NCBI GenBank assembly: GCA_015069185.1
Contig: SVJB01000006.1
Span: 1 to 64,000 of the forward strand
Origin: Oscillospiraceae bacterium
GTDB lineage: Bacteria; Bacillota; Clostridia; UBA1212; UBA1255
DNA: 64,000 bases
Direction: 5' to 3'
The notes beneath the pieces are model-generated. The model ran no database searches. It saw only the letters and a list, made by a program, of their open reading frames with translations, and had not been told where the DNA came from. A program made the translations under genes and the position numbers. Positions 1 through 7,129 of this stretch are shown piece by piece. The number at the start of each line of letters is the position of its first letter. Positions within the stretch are counted from its first letter, which is position 1.

Positions 1-282
1 TGGCTTCCTCTATCACTGTGAAATATTATTCCATCCTGTTTTACACTTCTTGCTTTCGCTTTATCAAGTGCCCTTACCGTTAGTTCTGTGTTAATCTCTA
101 TACTTACTTGATAGCCTATTATCTCCCTGTTATATAAATCCATAACAGCTGCCAAATATGCGTTTTCTTCGCTCATTGGTTCGAATCCATCTGTAATATT
201 GATTCTCATATACCCCTAATGCTTTGCACATCTTACTCACCGGATATTCGGGGCTGTGCATATAGATTGCTTCACACTTCAT
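1..282 (-). pseudogene. IS3-family transposase OrfB remnant, internally deleted and cut by the window edge
   Basis: The minus strand first encodes an OrfB-like N-terminus (MKCEAIYMHSPEYPVSKM, then a helix-turn-helix-like KALGVYENQYYRW) that stops near position 130. A second frame from about 205 leftward encodes the start of an integrase core, with ITD (first catalytic Asp region), AYLAAVMDLYNREIIGY and HSDRGS (second catalytic Asp region), and runs off the window. In IS3-group OrfB proteins roughly 90 residues normally separate these two parts. Here they are almost adjacent and in different frames, so an internal deletion plus frameshift is the simplest reading. It overlaps the end of orfA as usual for IS3 elements. 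It is very unlikely to be active. Confidence 0.8.
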
Positions 283-623
283 CCTCGTGCTTGCATAAAG
301 ATGTGCAGGGATTTTTTTAGTATTTCTACCTTCTCCTTTTCCTCTTGTAGTTCTTTTTCCTTCTTCTTTAAAGCTCGTTCAAGTTCCTTGATTCTTAACT
401 TCTGTTCACTGTCGCTTAGCTCCTTCGCCTTGACAATCCCTTTTTCTTCAGCATATGTAGGCATACCGTGTTTTCTTCTGTAATCTCTCACCCATCTACA
501 GACGGTATTTACATCTATTCCCAATTCCTCTGCCGCTGATGTTGCAGATCTGCCATTTTCCAATATGAATTTGGCTGTTTCTTCTCTCATCTCTTGTGAA
601 TACTTACTATTATTACTTGGCAT
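279..623 (-). CDS. IS3-family transposase OrfA (helix-turn-helix protein)
   Basis: This 114-residue protein has an N-terminal helix-turn-helix (ATSAAEELGIDVNTVCRWVRDY, about residues 27-48) and a Lys/Glu-rich coiled coil (about 73-108). That is the standard build of IS3-family OrfA, which binds the element's ends and is joined to OrfB by programmed frameshifting. Its end overlaps the OrfB remnant. OrfA itself looks intact, but the element cannot transpose because OrfB is broken. The element end probably lies just upstream, around 670-700, where the minus strand reads TGACCTGGTATGGAAAAGTG; its inverted-repeat partner is outside the window. Confidence 0.85.
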   Translation of the reverse strand: MPSNNSKYSQEMREETAKFILENGRSATSAAEELGIDVNTVCRWVRDYRRKHGMPTYAEEKGIVKAKELSDSEQKLRIKELERALKKKEKELQEEKEKVEILKKSLHIFMQARG

Positions 624-713
624 GGTTTCTTTCCTTTCCTTTTGTATACATATGACTTGTATTTTACCTACTCACACTTTTCCATACCAGGTCACATTTC
701 CTGCACTACCTAA

Positions 714-739
714 AAAAGGAGGAATTTCTTCCTCCTTTT
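714..739 (-). terminator. Rho-independent terminator of the beta-propeller lipoprotein gene
   Basis: An 11-bp stem AAAAGGAGGAA/TTCCTCCTTTT with a 4-base loop is followed on the minus strand by a run of T. It lies 25 bases after the stop codon of the lipoprotein gene. Confidence 0.8.
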
Positions 740-763
740 CTACAACCTATAGTAAATTATAGC

Positions 764-1981
764 TTACGATTGTGACACAATCTCCTCTAATGTTTTCACC
801 GGAATCTTCATGAAATTAGTCTCACTGTACTTCGGTAAATTCTCTTCGATAACCATTGAATAAAATACGTACAAATACAGTTCTCCGTTTTCCTCCTCAA
901 CATATGTCTGTGGCAGATGTGTTCCGTATTTCTTGTCTTCAGGAAGCATCTTACCTACTACTCTCCAGTCCCAACCATTGTCAGATGTTGCCATAACAAT
1001 CTGTCTGTCGTTTTGAGGACCGCCATAGCTGCTGCCATAACCGGGTGCATCTGAGAATGCATAATATTTACCGTTTATTTTCACAACCTCCGGGTTGGGC
1101 CAGTCACGCAGCTGAGGTGTTTCCTCTGCATGAATAAGCTGCCAATCCTGAGGATCCATAAAGTCTCCATTATTTACTGCATAGCCCATGGACAAGAATG
1201 TACCGGGAAGATAATAATCAAACCACATCTTCCACTTGTTTTCTTCTTCATCCCATATTATGGAAGGACGATGGTAGCCACCTGTGCTCGGCGGTGCAGC
1301 TTCACCTGCAACCCAACCTTCTGTATACTCCTTTTCCCATATCATTATTGGAGCCTCTGATTTTGTCCAGTTAATACCATCAGTGGAGGTAGCACCCATG
1401 ATGCAGTTAATAATATATGTTTTTCCCGGCTCTCTGCCGTCAAATCCTACAGAAGAGAAAGCCATGTAATACACACCGTCTTTATATACTACAGATGGAT
1501 CACCATTGTGTATTGAGTCAAATGTCTTGTCAGCTCGTAACAGTATAGGCTGCCATAAGCTGGGTGTCATTGATGTATCCCATTTGTCATTACCACACCA
1601 TACTTCCCATTCTGTAAGGGATTTACCACGTGCATGGAATACTGAATCATAACCCTTATTGGGATTAGAATCATCACTGGTTGTCTCACCAAAGATAAAC
1701 ATTCTGTAAGGATATGTTTTATCCTCGATCTTCACAACTTCACAATTATACAGATTGTAGTGATTATATAATATAGAACTTTCGTTTGTTGTCCAGTATT
1801 CAGTCAGCTTCTTATGCCTCAAACGAAGTGTATCCTCTGCTCCTGCGAGAGTCGGGATATCCTCTATAACACGTACCTTCTCAGTGGGAGCTGCTGTTGG
1901 TGATAAACCACCGCCACCGCAACCTGTCAACATCAAAGATAACTGGGACAGCATCAACAGCCATAAAACGCTTTTTTTCAT
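764..1981 (-). CDS. Lipoprotein with GH43/GH130-like five-bladed beta-propeller
   Basis: The 405-residue protein starts with a lipoprotein signal peptide (MKKSVLWLLMLSQLSLMLTGC, lipobox LTGC), so it should be tethered to the outer face of the membrane. The rest has the repeating blades of the GH43/32/117/130 superfamily: NGDPSVVYKDGVYYMAFSS, HRPSIIWDEEENKWKMWF and NPEVVKINGKYYAFSDAP, each an acidic residue before a G-x-YY strand. Such proteins hydrolyse or phosphorolyse plant or microbial glycans, but the family and substrate cannot be fixed by eye. It follows a GH71/GH99-like gene in the same direction, separated by a perfect palindrome. A catalytically dead glycan-binding propeller is possible. 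Confidence 0.7.
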   Translation of the reverse strand: MKKSVLWLLMLSQLSLMLTGCGGGGLSPTAAPTEKVRVIEDIPTLAGAEDTLRLRHKKLTEYWTTNESSILYNHYNLYNCEVVKIEDKTYPYRMFIFGETTSDDSNPNKGYDSVFHARGKSLTEWEVWCGNDKWDTSMTPSLWQPILLRADKTFDSIHNGDPSVVYKDGVYYMAFSSVGFDGREPGKTYIINCIMGATSTDGINWTKSEAPIMIWEKEYTEGWVAGEAAPPSTGGYHRPSIIWDEEENKWKMWFDYYLPGTFLSMGYAVNNGDFMDPQDWQLIHAEETPQLRDWPNPEVVKINGKYYAFSDAPGYGSSYGGPQNDRQIVMATSDNGWDWRVVGKMLPEDKKYGTHLPQTYVEEENGELYLYVFYSMVIEENLPKYSETNFMKIPVKTLEEIVSQS

Positions 1982-2054
1982 AATACACTCTCCTCATTTA
2001 TAAATAAAATATCATGCCTGAAGTATAATATTTCTCGTATGTTTTTGTATATAG

Positions 2055-2083
2055 GATAAACCTACAAAATTTGTAGGTTTATC
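2055..2083. promoter_or_regulatory. Perfect 29-base palindrome between the GH71/GH99-like gene and the lipoprotein gene
   Basis: Arms of 14 bases (GATAAACCTACAAA and its exact complement) surround one central base. On the minus strand no T-run follows, so it is a poor terminator. It ends about 28 bases upstream of a TATACT-like -10 (2022-2027) for the lipoprotein gene, where no good -35 exists. That fits an operator for a dimeric regulator. A terminator or mRNA-stabilising hairpin for the upstream gene is the alternative. Confidence 0.5.
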
Positions 2084-2110
2084 TGACCACATAATTTTTT
2101 TTATACATTT

Positions 2111-3883
2111 TCACAGTGTATAAATATAATTAAATCGCATATTTGGTGCACAGTCACCTTTGTCCATGAATTCCATAATATCTCCATCATCTACAGAGTT
2201 GTCTGCCCACTTAAACTCGAAACTGCCGTCTACCTTGATAAGCTTGCGGCTGACTTTTATCTGAATTGTATTGCCAGTCACGTTATACTCTGCATCACCA
2301 ACTTTTATAGTTGTCCAACCACCTATAAAGGCTTCAACTGATGCCAGCCCCTTGTCTCGTGTTCTGTTAATAACAAAATCAAAGCCATGCCAACCGTTAT
2401 CATATCTACGATCTGAGTTGATGAACAAATTCATCCAGTTCGTGCCCTCCGGAGCCGTAATATCCGATGCGCAACGAGCATAAAAATACACATATTCATC
2501 ATCAGCGGATACTTTCATTGACATAAGATCGTTACGTCCCGTTGTATTTACATAGTGAAAGCCACCTACATATGAGTCTGCATTTCTCTCTTTGGTATCT
2601 CCCTCATAGTCAAGATATTCAGGTCCCACATCATTCCATTGCTGAGCACTGCCATAAATATCAATCGTCTTCTGACCATACGCAGTAGGAACTCTGCGAG
2701 TCCCCTTATATTTCCTGATATTGGAAACCATCTGGTAATAATAATTATCGTTGTATAAACCTTTGACCGGCTCTATATCACGTGAATATTCACCATTCAG
2801 GTTATCAACAAAATAGTTACATCTCTTAGGATCCGAAGCTTCTACAATGTAAGTATTGGCAATAAGCTGTCCCTGAGCCGGATTGCCACCACCGGGAAGC
2901 GTATTATCCCATCTGCCTGCCCACCATTCATTCCAACCTGTTATCATAACAACAGGTGGATCTATACCAAGAGCATGCTCGAACTGTTCCTCAAAAGCAA
3001 GACCAAGCGGTGATGTTTTATTAACATGGGAGAAACCGTAATCTCTGTCCGTCTCGTTATCAGGCTGCTTGCCTTTACAATAGCTCCTGCCGGCATTGGT
3101 TCCATAACTACCGTTTACCCAGAAACCACACATTACGATTGCCTGCTCTATTTCTCCCGTCTCAGACTTACCTGGTTTCTGTGGATACATATCTGCCCAT
3201 GGCCACGCACCATTGCCGTCTGTTGCTGCGTACCACTCATCGTCAGTATTTGCCCAGCTGGCTCTGAAGGTAAAGAAGTCCTGTTGTTCCTGTGTCAGGG
3301 TCTCTACTACACACTGTGGAGCCAACATCAGAGGCTTTCCTTGCCAGTAAAACCACAAATCCTTATATAGTCCCTTTGAGAAGATCGCATCCCAGATATC
3401 AGTTACTGAGCGACGTGATACTTCAGGAGTATTACCGGAGATAAACATAACCTCTGGTGTTTTATATCCCTCTTTACGAATCTCGTCCCAAACCTTAAGA
3501 ATTGTCTCACATACAGGTCTGTAAATAAGGCCATTAGTTATATCAAGGAAAATAAAATCAATACCACTATCTGCCAACATATAAGCATGTTTTCTTATGA
3601 CCCACTCATCATCAGATCTATAATATCCAAAATATGGCTGTGCCCAATAATGGCCAAAGCCTCTGCGTCCCGAAACAAGTACTCGTTCAAACTCTTCAAT
3701 GCCTCCAATGGCATATGCAAGAGTATGATCCATAAGTTCTCCGCCTGCTCCCTCATGCCACATAAAATAGAAAATACCTACTTTCCTGTTCTTATCAGAA
3801 ACATTTACATTAAGCGGTAATTCTCTATTCAGATCATCACAAGCTGCCCAAGTATCCTGGTATAAATCAATAAATTCACTCAT
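2111..3883 (-). CDS. Cytoplasmic GH71/GH99-like TIM-barrel protein with CBM9-like C-terminal domain
   Basis: The start is the ATG of MSEFIDLY, preceded by GGAAGGAG at good spacing; the open frame upstream runs into the tRNA gene and is discarded. The 590-residue protein has no signal peptide and no membrane segment. Residues about 10-395 form a barrel with motifs shared by four paralogues here: KVGIFYFMWHEG, VIRKHAYMLADSGIDFIFLD (Asp114), DLWFYWQGKPL, ITGWNEWWAGR (Glu319) and YSRDIEP. Residues about 405-590 resemble a CBM9/DOMON-type sandwich (TTGRNDLMSMKVS, GTNWMNLFIN, FEFKWADNS). A retaining or inverting glycosidase is inferred; Asp114 and Glu319 are candidate catalytic residues. Its nearest relative in the window is the membrane protein at 36608-38572. 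Confidence 0.6.
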   Translation of the reverse strand: MSEFIDLYQDTWAACDDLNRELPLNVNVSDKNRKVGIFYFMWHEGAGGELMDHTLAYAIGGIEEFERVLVSGRRGFGHYWAQPYFGYYRSDDEWVIRKHAYMLADSGIDFIFLDITNGLIYRPVCETILKVWDEIRKEGYKTPEVMFISGNTPEVSRRSVTDIWDAIFSKGLYKDLWFYWQGKPLMLAPQCVVETLTQEQQDFFTFRASWANTDDEWYAATDGNGAWPWADMYPQKPGKSETGEIEQAIVMCGFWVNGSYGTNAGRSYCKGKQPDNETDRDYGFSHVNKTSPLGLAFEEQFEHALGIDPPVVMITGWNEWWAGRWDNTLPGGGNPAQGQLIANTYIVEASDPKRCNYFVDNLNGEYSRDIEPVKGLYNDNYYYQMVSNIRKYKGTRRVPTAYGQKTIDIYGSAQQWNDVGPEYLDYEGDTKERNADSYVGGFHYVNTTGRNDLMSMKVSADDEYVYFYARCASDITAPEGTNWMNLFINSDRRYDNGWHGFDFVINRTRDKGLASVEAFIGGWTTIKVGDAEYNVTGNTIQIKVSRKLIKVDGSFEFKWADNSVDDGDIMEFMDKGDCAPNMRFNYIYTL

Positions 3884-3919
3884 GTCTATACTCCTTCCGT
3901 ATGTATATAATATATAAAA

Positions 3920-3991
3920 TATCCCCGGCGAGAATCGAACTCGCATCAGCAGAGTCGGAGTCTGCTATCTTATCCATTAGACTACGGGAAC
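3920..3991 (-). tRNA. tRNA-Arg (anticodon CCG)
   Basis: The minus strand folds as a cloverleaf: acceptor GTTCCCG/CGGGGAT, D stem GTCT/AGAT, anticodon stem GCAGA/TCTGC with loop CTCCGAC (anticodon CCG, reading CGG), and T arm GCGAG-TTCGATT-CTCGC. The CCA end is not encoded. The acceptor stem has two G-T wobble pairs. It lies 36 bases upstream of the GH71/GH99-like gene. Confidence 0.9.
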
Positions 3992-4016
3992 ATGCAACCC
4001 ATATAGAGTGCATTTA

Positions 4017-4565
4017 TCAATCAAAACGTCTCATACCGCTACGATTAATATACTTATTGCAGGCCGGAGATGACGCGGATAATGCTTTTAATAGTCTGTC
4101 GTCAGGATCAAAGACAAACATATATTGACCTTTACTCTCAAAATTGCATGTAAAGTAATAGCTATCCGGCTTTTCTTCGGATTCACCACAGAAAACCACC
4201 TTAACAGAGCTACGTACTTTTTCCTTAATATCCGAATCATTTACTCTGCCAAAGCCGGTAAAATCCGAGACATTCACATTAACAACCGGTTTTCTGATTT
4301 TCTGTCTGAGTATCTTATCAATATTTAATGTACCTGCATTATATGAATATTCAAATTCACAATGATTTTGTGATGTGTTGAATTTATACGATACAAGATA
4401 ACATGCAAACATGAAAAACGGCAGGGGCACAAATGCTACCACACCCGCCATTTTTAATATTAAGAAAAACAGGGCAAAACCAACTACGAAGATAAATACA
4501 TTCACAAATGGTGAAAATGGATTTTTTCTTTTTTTGACAAAAATCTCAATAGTATTTAATCCCAT
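4017..4565 (-). CDS. Small membrane protein of unknown function
   Basis: I do not recognise this 182-residue protein with certainty. Residues about 20-60 form two adjacent membrane helices (NVFIFVVGFALFFLILKMAG and VVAFVPLPFFMFACYLVSYK). The remaining ~120 residues form a soluble, beta-rich domain (FEYSYNAGTLNIDKIL, VNVNVSDFTGFGRV, YYFTCNFESKGQYMFVFDPDD). The layout resembles small two-helix proteins common in Clostridia whose role is unknown. It sits 28 bases after serA on the same strand and may be cotranscribed. GGAGGG lies upstream of the ATG. Confidence 0.6.
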   Translation of the reverse strand: MGLNTIEIFVKKRKNPFSPFVNVFIFVVGFALFFLILKMAGVVAFVPLPFFMFACYLVSYKFNTSQNHCEFEYSYNAGTLNIDKILRQKIRKPVVNVNVSDFTGFGRVNDSDIKEKVRSSVKVVFCGESEEKPDSYYFTCNFESKGQYMFVFDPDDRLLKALSASSPACNKYINRSGMRRFD

Positions 4566-4593
4566 ATATAATTATTCCCTCCATTATTAATTA

Positions 4594-6210
4594 TTATCCA
4601 AAAAACTTAATTCTTGACGCTTTAAGTACGCCGTCAAGTGATTTAAGAACATTGAATATATCATCAGATACTTCTTGATCAACACTTACAAGGGCCTCAG
4701 CCTTTTCACCCTTATCATTGCCACTCCACTGTACAGCTGCAATATTGATACCATGGTCACCGAGGACAGTACCTATCTTGCCTATCATACCCGGTATGTC
4801 ACGGTTCTGAAGAGCGATAACATGAGCTGTAGGCTCAAAATTAACTTTGTAGCCATAGAAATCAACAATTCTGATCTCGCTCTGAGCGAATACTGTACCT
4901 GATACAGATAATGTTTTTTCAGATGAAACAAAAGTAACCGTAATAACATTCTGGAATTTATCAACAGACTTTTCAAATTTCTCACTGTACTTAACGCCTG
5001 CTTGCTCTAACATAGCCTCTGCATTTACATAGTTGATACGTGTAGCGCATACCGGCTCCAGGAGTCCTTTTATAACTGATAATGTGTAGATTCCGCATGC
5101 TGCTTTGTCTTCTGCAATATCTCCATAATATGTAATCTCAAGCTTCTCAAGAGTAGGATTCTCAGTCTGATAATAAATACAACCAAGAGCCTCAGCCAAT
5201 TTGATAAACGGTTTCATTTCATTGAAATCCTTACCTGCAACAGAAGGCATATTAACTGCCTGTACTACTTGTCCTTCTAAAGCCATTCCTACAAGCTTAG
5301 TAACAACCATGCCTACATTGTAGTTAGCTTCTTTCGTAGATGCACCAAGGTGAGGAGTTACGATACAGTTAGGTAAAGTAAGGAGCTTATTCTGATAGTT
5401 CTGCTCGCCGGGGGCTTTGTTGTAGTTAGGCTCTGGATTGAGTACATCAAGTGCACAAGCTGCAACCTTGCCTGACACAAGAGCATCATACAAAGCATCC
5501 TCATTTACAAGGCCACCACGTGCTGCATTAACAATGCGGACGCCATCTTTACATTTAGCAAGCTCTGCTGCATTAATAATATTAACTGTCTCACTGTTCT
5601 TAGGAGTATGTATTGTAATAAGATCTGCATCTTTGAGGAGGTCGTCAAGAGTATGGCATCTTCTAACGCCAAGACGGTCAAATTTGTCATCACTCACATA
5701 TGGATCATATGCAATTACTTTCATATTAGAACCTTTGAGTTTATTAGCAACAATAGAACCTATGCGACCAAGACCAATGATACCGGCGGTCTTTCCATCA
5801 AGTTCACTACCAATGAATTTACCTCTTCTGAAGTCATCATTCTTACCTGCGGTAACAGCTTGAACAATGTTTCGGAAGATAGCGTATGCATGCCCTACAG
5901 CCAGCTCAGCAGCGGCCATACTGTTACTCTCAGGTGTATTAACTACAATGATACCTTTATCTGTAGCTGTTTGCAGATCAATATTGTCAACACCATTACC
6001 GGCTCTGCCTACAACTTTAAGTTTGCTACCCTTATCCATTAGCTGTTTGTTGACTTGTGTGACACTTCTTACAATAATAGCATCATAGTCTTGTATAATA
6101 TCAAGTAATTCCTCTGCAGATATACCAAAACGCACATCGACTTCAAATCCGTCGTTCTGTAACTGCTCAATACCTTCTTTTGCAATGCTCTCTGTAACAA
6201 TTATTTTCAT
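4594..6210 (-). CDS. serA: D-3-phosphoglycerate dehydrogenase
   Basis: SerA oxidises 3-phosphoglycerate to 3-phosphohydroxypyruvate with NAD+, the first committed step of serine synthesis in the cytoplasm. The 538-residue length is that of the long SerA class. It has the substrate-binding domain (IIVRSVTQVNKQLMD), the Rossmann motif GKTAGIIGLGRIGSIVANKL, the catalytic Arg/Glu/His region (NAARGGLVNEDAL, TPHLGASTKEA), an intervening domain and a C-terminal ACT domain (ALQNRDIPGMIGKIGTVLGD). The ACT domain suggests serine feedback. It follows the YugP-like gene by 60 bases and may share its transcript. Confidence 0.95.
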   Translation of the reverse strand: MKIIVTESIAKEGIEQLQNDGFEVDVRFGISAEELLDIIQDYDAIIVRSVTQVNKQLMDKGSKLKVVGRAGNGVDNIDLQTATDKGIIVVNTPESNSMAAAELAVGHAYAIFRNIVQAVTAGKNDDFRRGKFIGSELDGKTAGIIGLGRIGSIVANKLKGSNMKVIAYDPYVSDDKFDRLGVRRCHTLDDLLKDADLITIHTPKNSETVNIINAAELAKCKDGVRIVNAARGGLVNEDALYDALVSGKVAACALDVLNPEPNYNKAPGEQNYQNKLLTLPNCIVTPHLGASTKEANYNVGMVVTKLVGMALEGQVVQAVNMPSVAGKDFNEMKPFIKLAEALGCIYYQTENPTLEKLEITYYGDIAEDKAACGIYTLSVIKGLLEPVCATRINYVNAEAMLEQAGVKYSEKFEKSVDKFQNVITVTFVSSEKTLSVSGTVFAQSEIRIVDFYGYKVNFEPTAHVIALQNRDIPGMIGKIGTVLGDHGINIAAVQWSGNDKGEKAEALVSVDQEVSDDIFNVLKSLDGVLKASRIKFFG

Positions 6211-6270
6211 CTCAAATAATTCCTTTCTCCTAAATATAATAATGCAATTAACCTAAATAATCCGATTACT

Positions 6271-6987
6271 TCATTTACGGCTATTTCTTGTCAGTACTAA
6301 TATTCGTAACAAGTTCGCCACTGATACGGCCAAAGCTGCCACATATGTCATAGCCGCAGCAGATAGTACTTTCTTAACCCCTTTGAGTTCTTCTTCTGAC
6401 ATTGTATTACTATCCCTCAGAATAGTTACTGCTCTGGAAGATGCGTTAAACTCCACCGGTAATGTTATCAGTTGAAATATAGCTCCAAAGCTAAAAAACA
6501 CAACGCCTAATGTTGTCAGGTATGGAATACTGAGCACTATACCAAGTATAATCACTATCCATGAAATGCTTGTGCCTATATTAGCCACAGGAACAAATGC
6601 ACTACGCAGCTTATATGGGGCGTAACTACAATAATGCTGCACTGCATGGCCTGCCTCATGACAAGCAACGCCCAACGCGGATATTGATGTACCATTATAA
6701 ACATCACGTGACAGCCTTATCACACCTGCCTTTGGATCATAATGATCTGAGAGTTCGCCGTTGATACACTCAACACGTACCTCTACAATACCATTCTCTC
6801 TCAAAACACGTTCACACATCTGTGCCCCGGTCACATTTGATCTGCAATGTACATTAGAATACTTACGAAAAGTTGACTTCATAACAGCAGACACTATCAA
6901 TGACACAATAACCACCGGTAGTACAATGAGAATATACGTTGTATATGACTCATACCAATATGGAACATACATCAAAAAATTACTCAC
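6271..6987 (-). CDS. YugP-like membrane zinc metallopeptidase
   Basis: The 238-residue protein has an N-terminal membrane helix (TYILIVLPVVIVSLIVSAVM), the zinc-protease motif CHEAGHAVQH (HExxH), and three or more further hydrophobic segments (SISWIVIILGIVLSIPYL, LGVVFFSFGAIFQLITLPVEF, YVAALAVSVANLLRILVL). LPVEFNASSRA downstream is also typical of the YugP family. The biological substrate is not established for this family. The GTG start at 6987 follows AGGAGA at rather long spacing; the ATG at 6972 (MYVPYW) is an alternative start. A sigma-A promoter lies at 7024-7051. Confidence 0.85.
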   Translation of the reverse strand: MSNFLMYVPYWYESYTTYILIVLPVVIVSLIVSAVMKSTFRKYSNVHCRSNVTGAQMCERVLRENGIVEVRVECINGELSDHYDPKAGVIRLSRDVYNGTSISALGVACHEAGHAVQHYCSYAPYKLRSAFVPVANIGTSISWIVIILGIVLSIPYLTTLGVVFFSFGAIFQLITLPVEFNASSRAVTILRDSNTMSEEELKGVKKVLSAAAMTYVAALAVSVANLLRILVLTRNSRK

Positions 6988-7023
6988 AGGTCACTTCTCT
7001 CCTAAATTCAAGTAATCCAAAAT

Positions 7024-7051
7024 ATTATACCATAGTTTTACCCATTGACAA
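7024..7051 (-). promoter_or_regulatory. Sigma-A-type promoter of the YugP-like gene
   Basis: TTGTCA (7046-7051) and TATAAT (7024-7029) are separated by 16 bases, reading leftward. The -35 overlaps the -35 of the divergent promoter for the CotH-like gene, so the two polymerase sites may compete. Confidence 0.7.
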
Positions 7052-7074
7052 GAAAAGAATTCATAGGTTATTAT
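7045..7074 (+). promoter_or_regulatory. Candidate promoter of the CotH-like lipoprotein gene
   Basis: TTGACA (7045-7050) and TATTAT (7069-7074) are 18 bases apart and lie about 55 bases before the GTG start. The -35 shares five bases with the divergent YugP-like promoter. Confidence 0.55.
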
Positions 7075-7129
7075 AACCAATACACATGCAGTTACCTTCT
7101 AAAATTATATTTCTATACTTGAGGAATCG

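Noticed and set aside
3884..3946. N-terminal extension of the cytoplasmic GH71/GH99-like frame into the tRNA gene
   Set aside because: The strong GGAAGGAG site and ATG at 3883 give a proper start, and the extension reads through the tRNA 3' arm.
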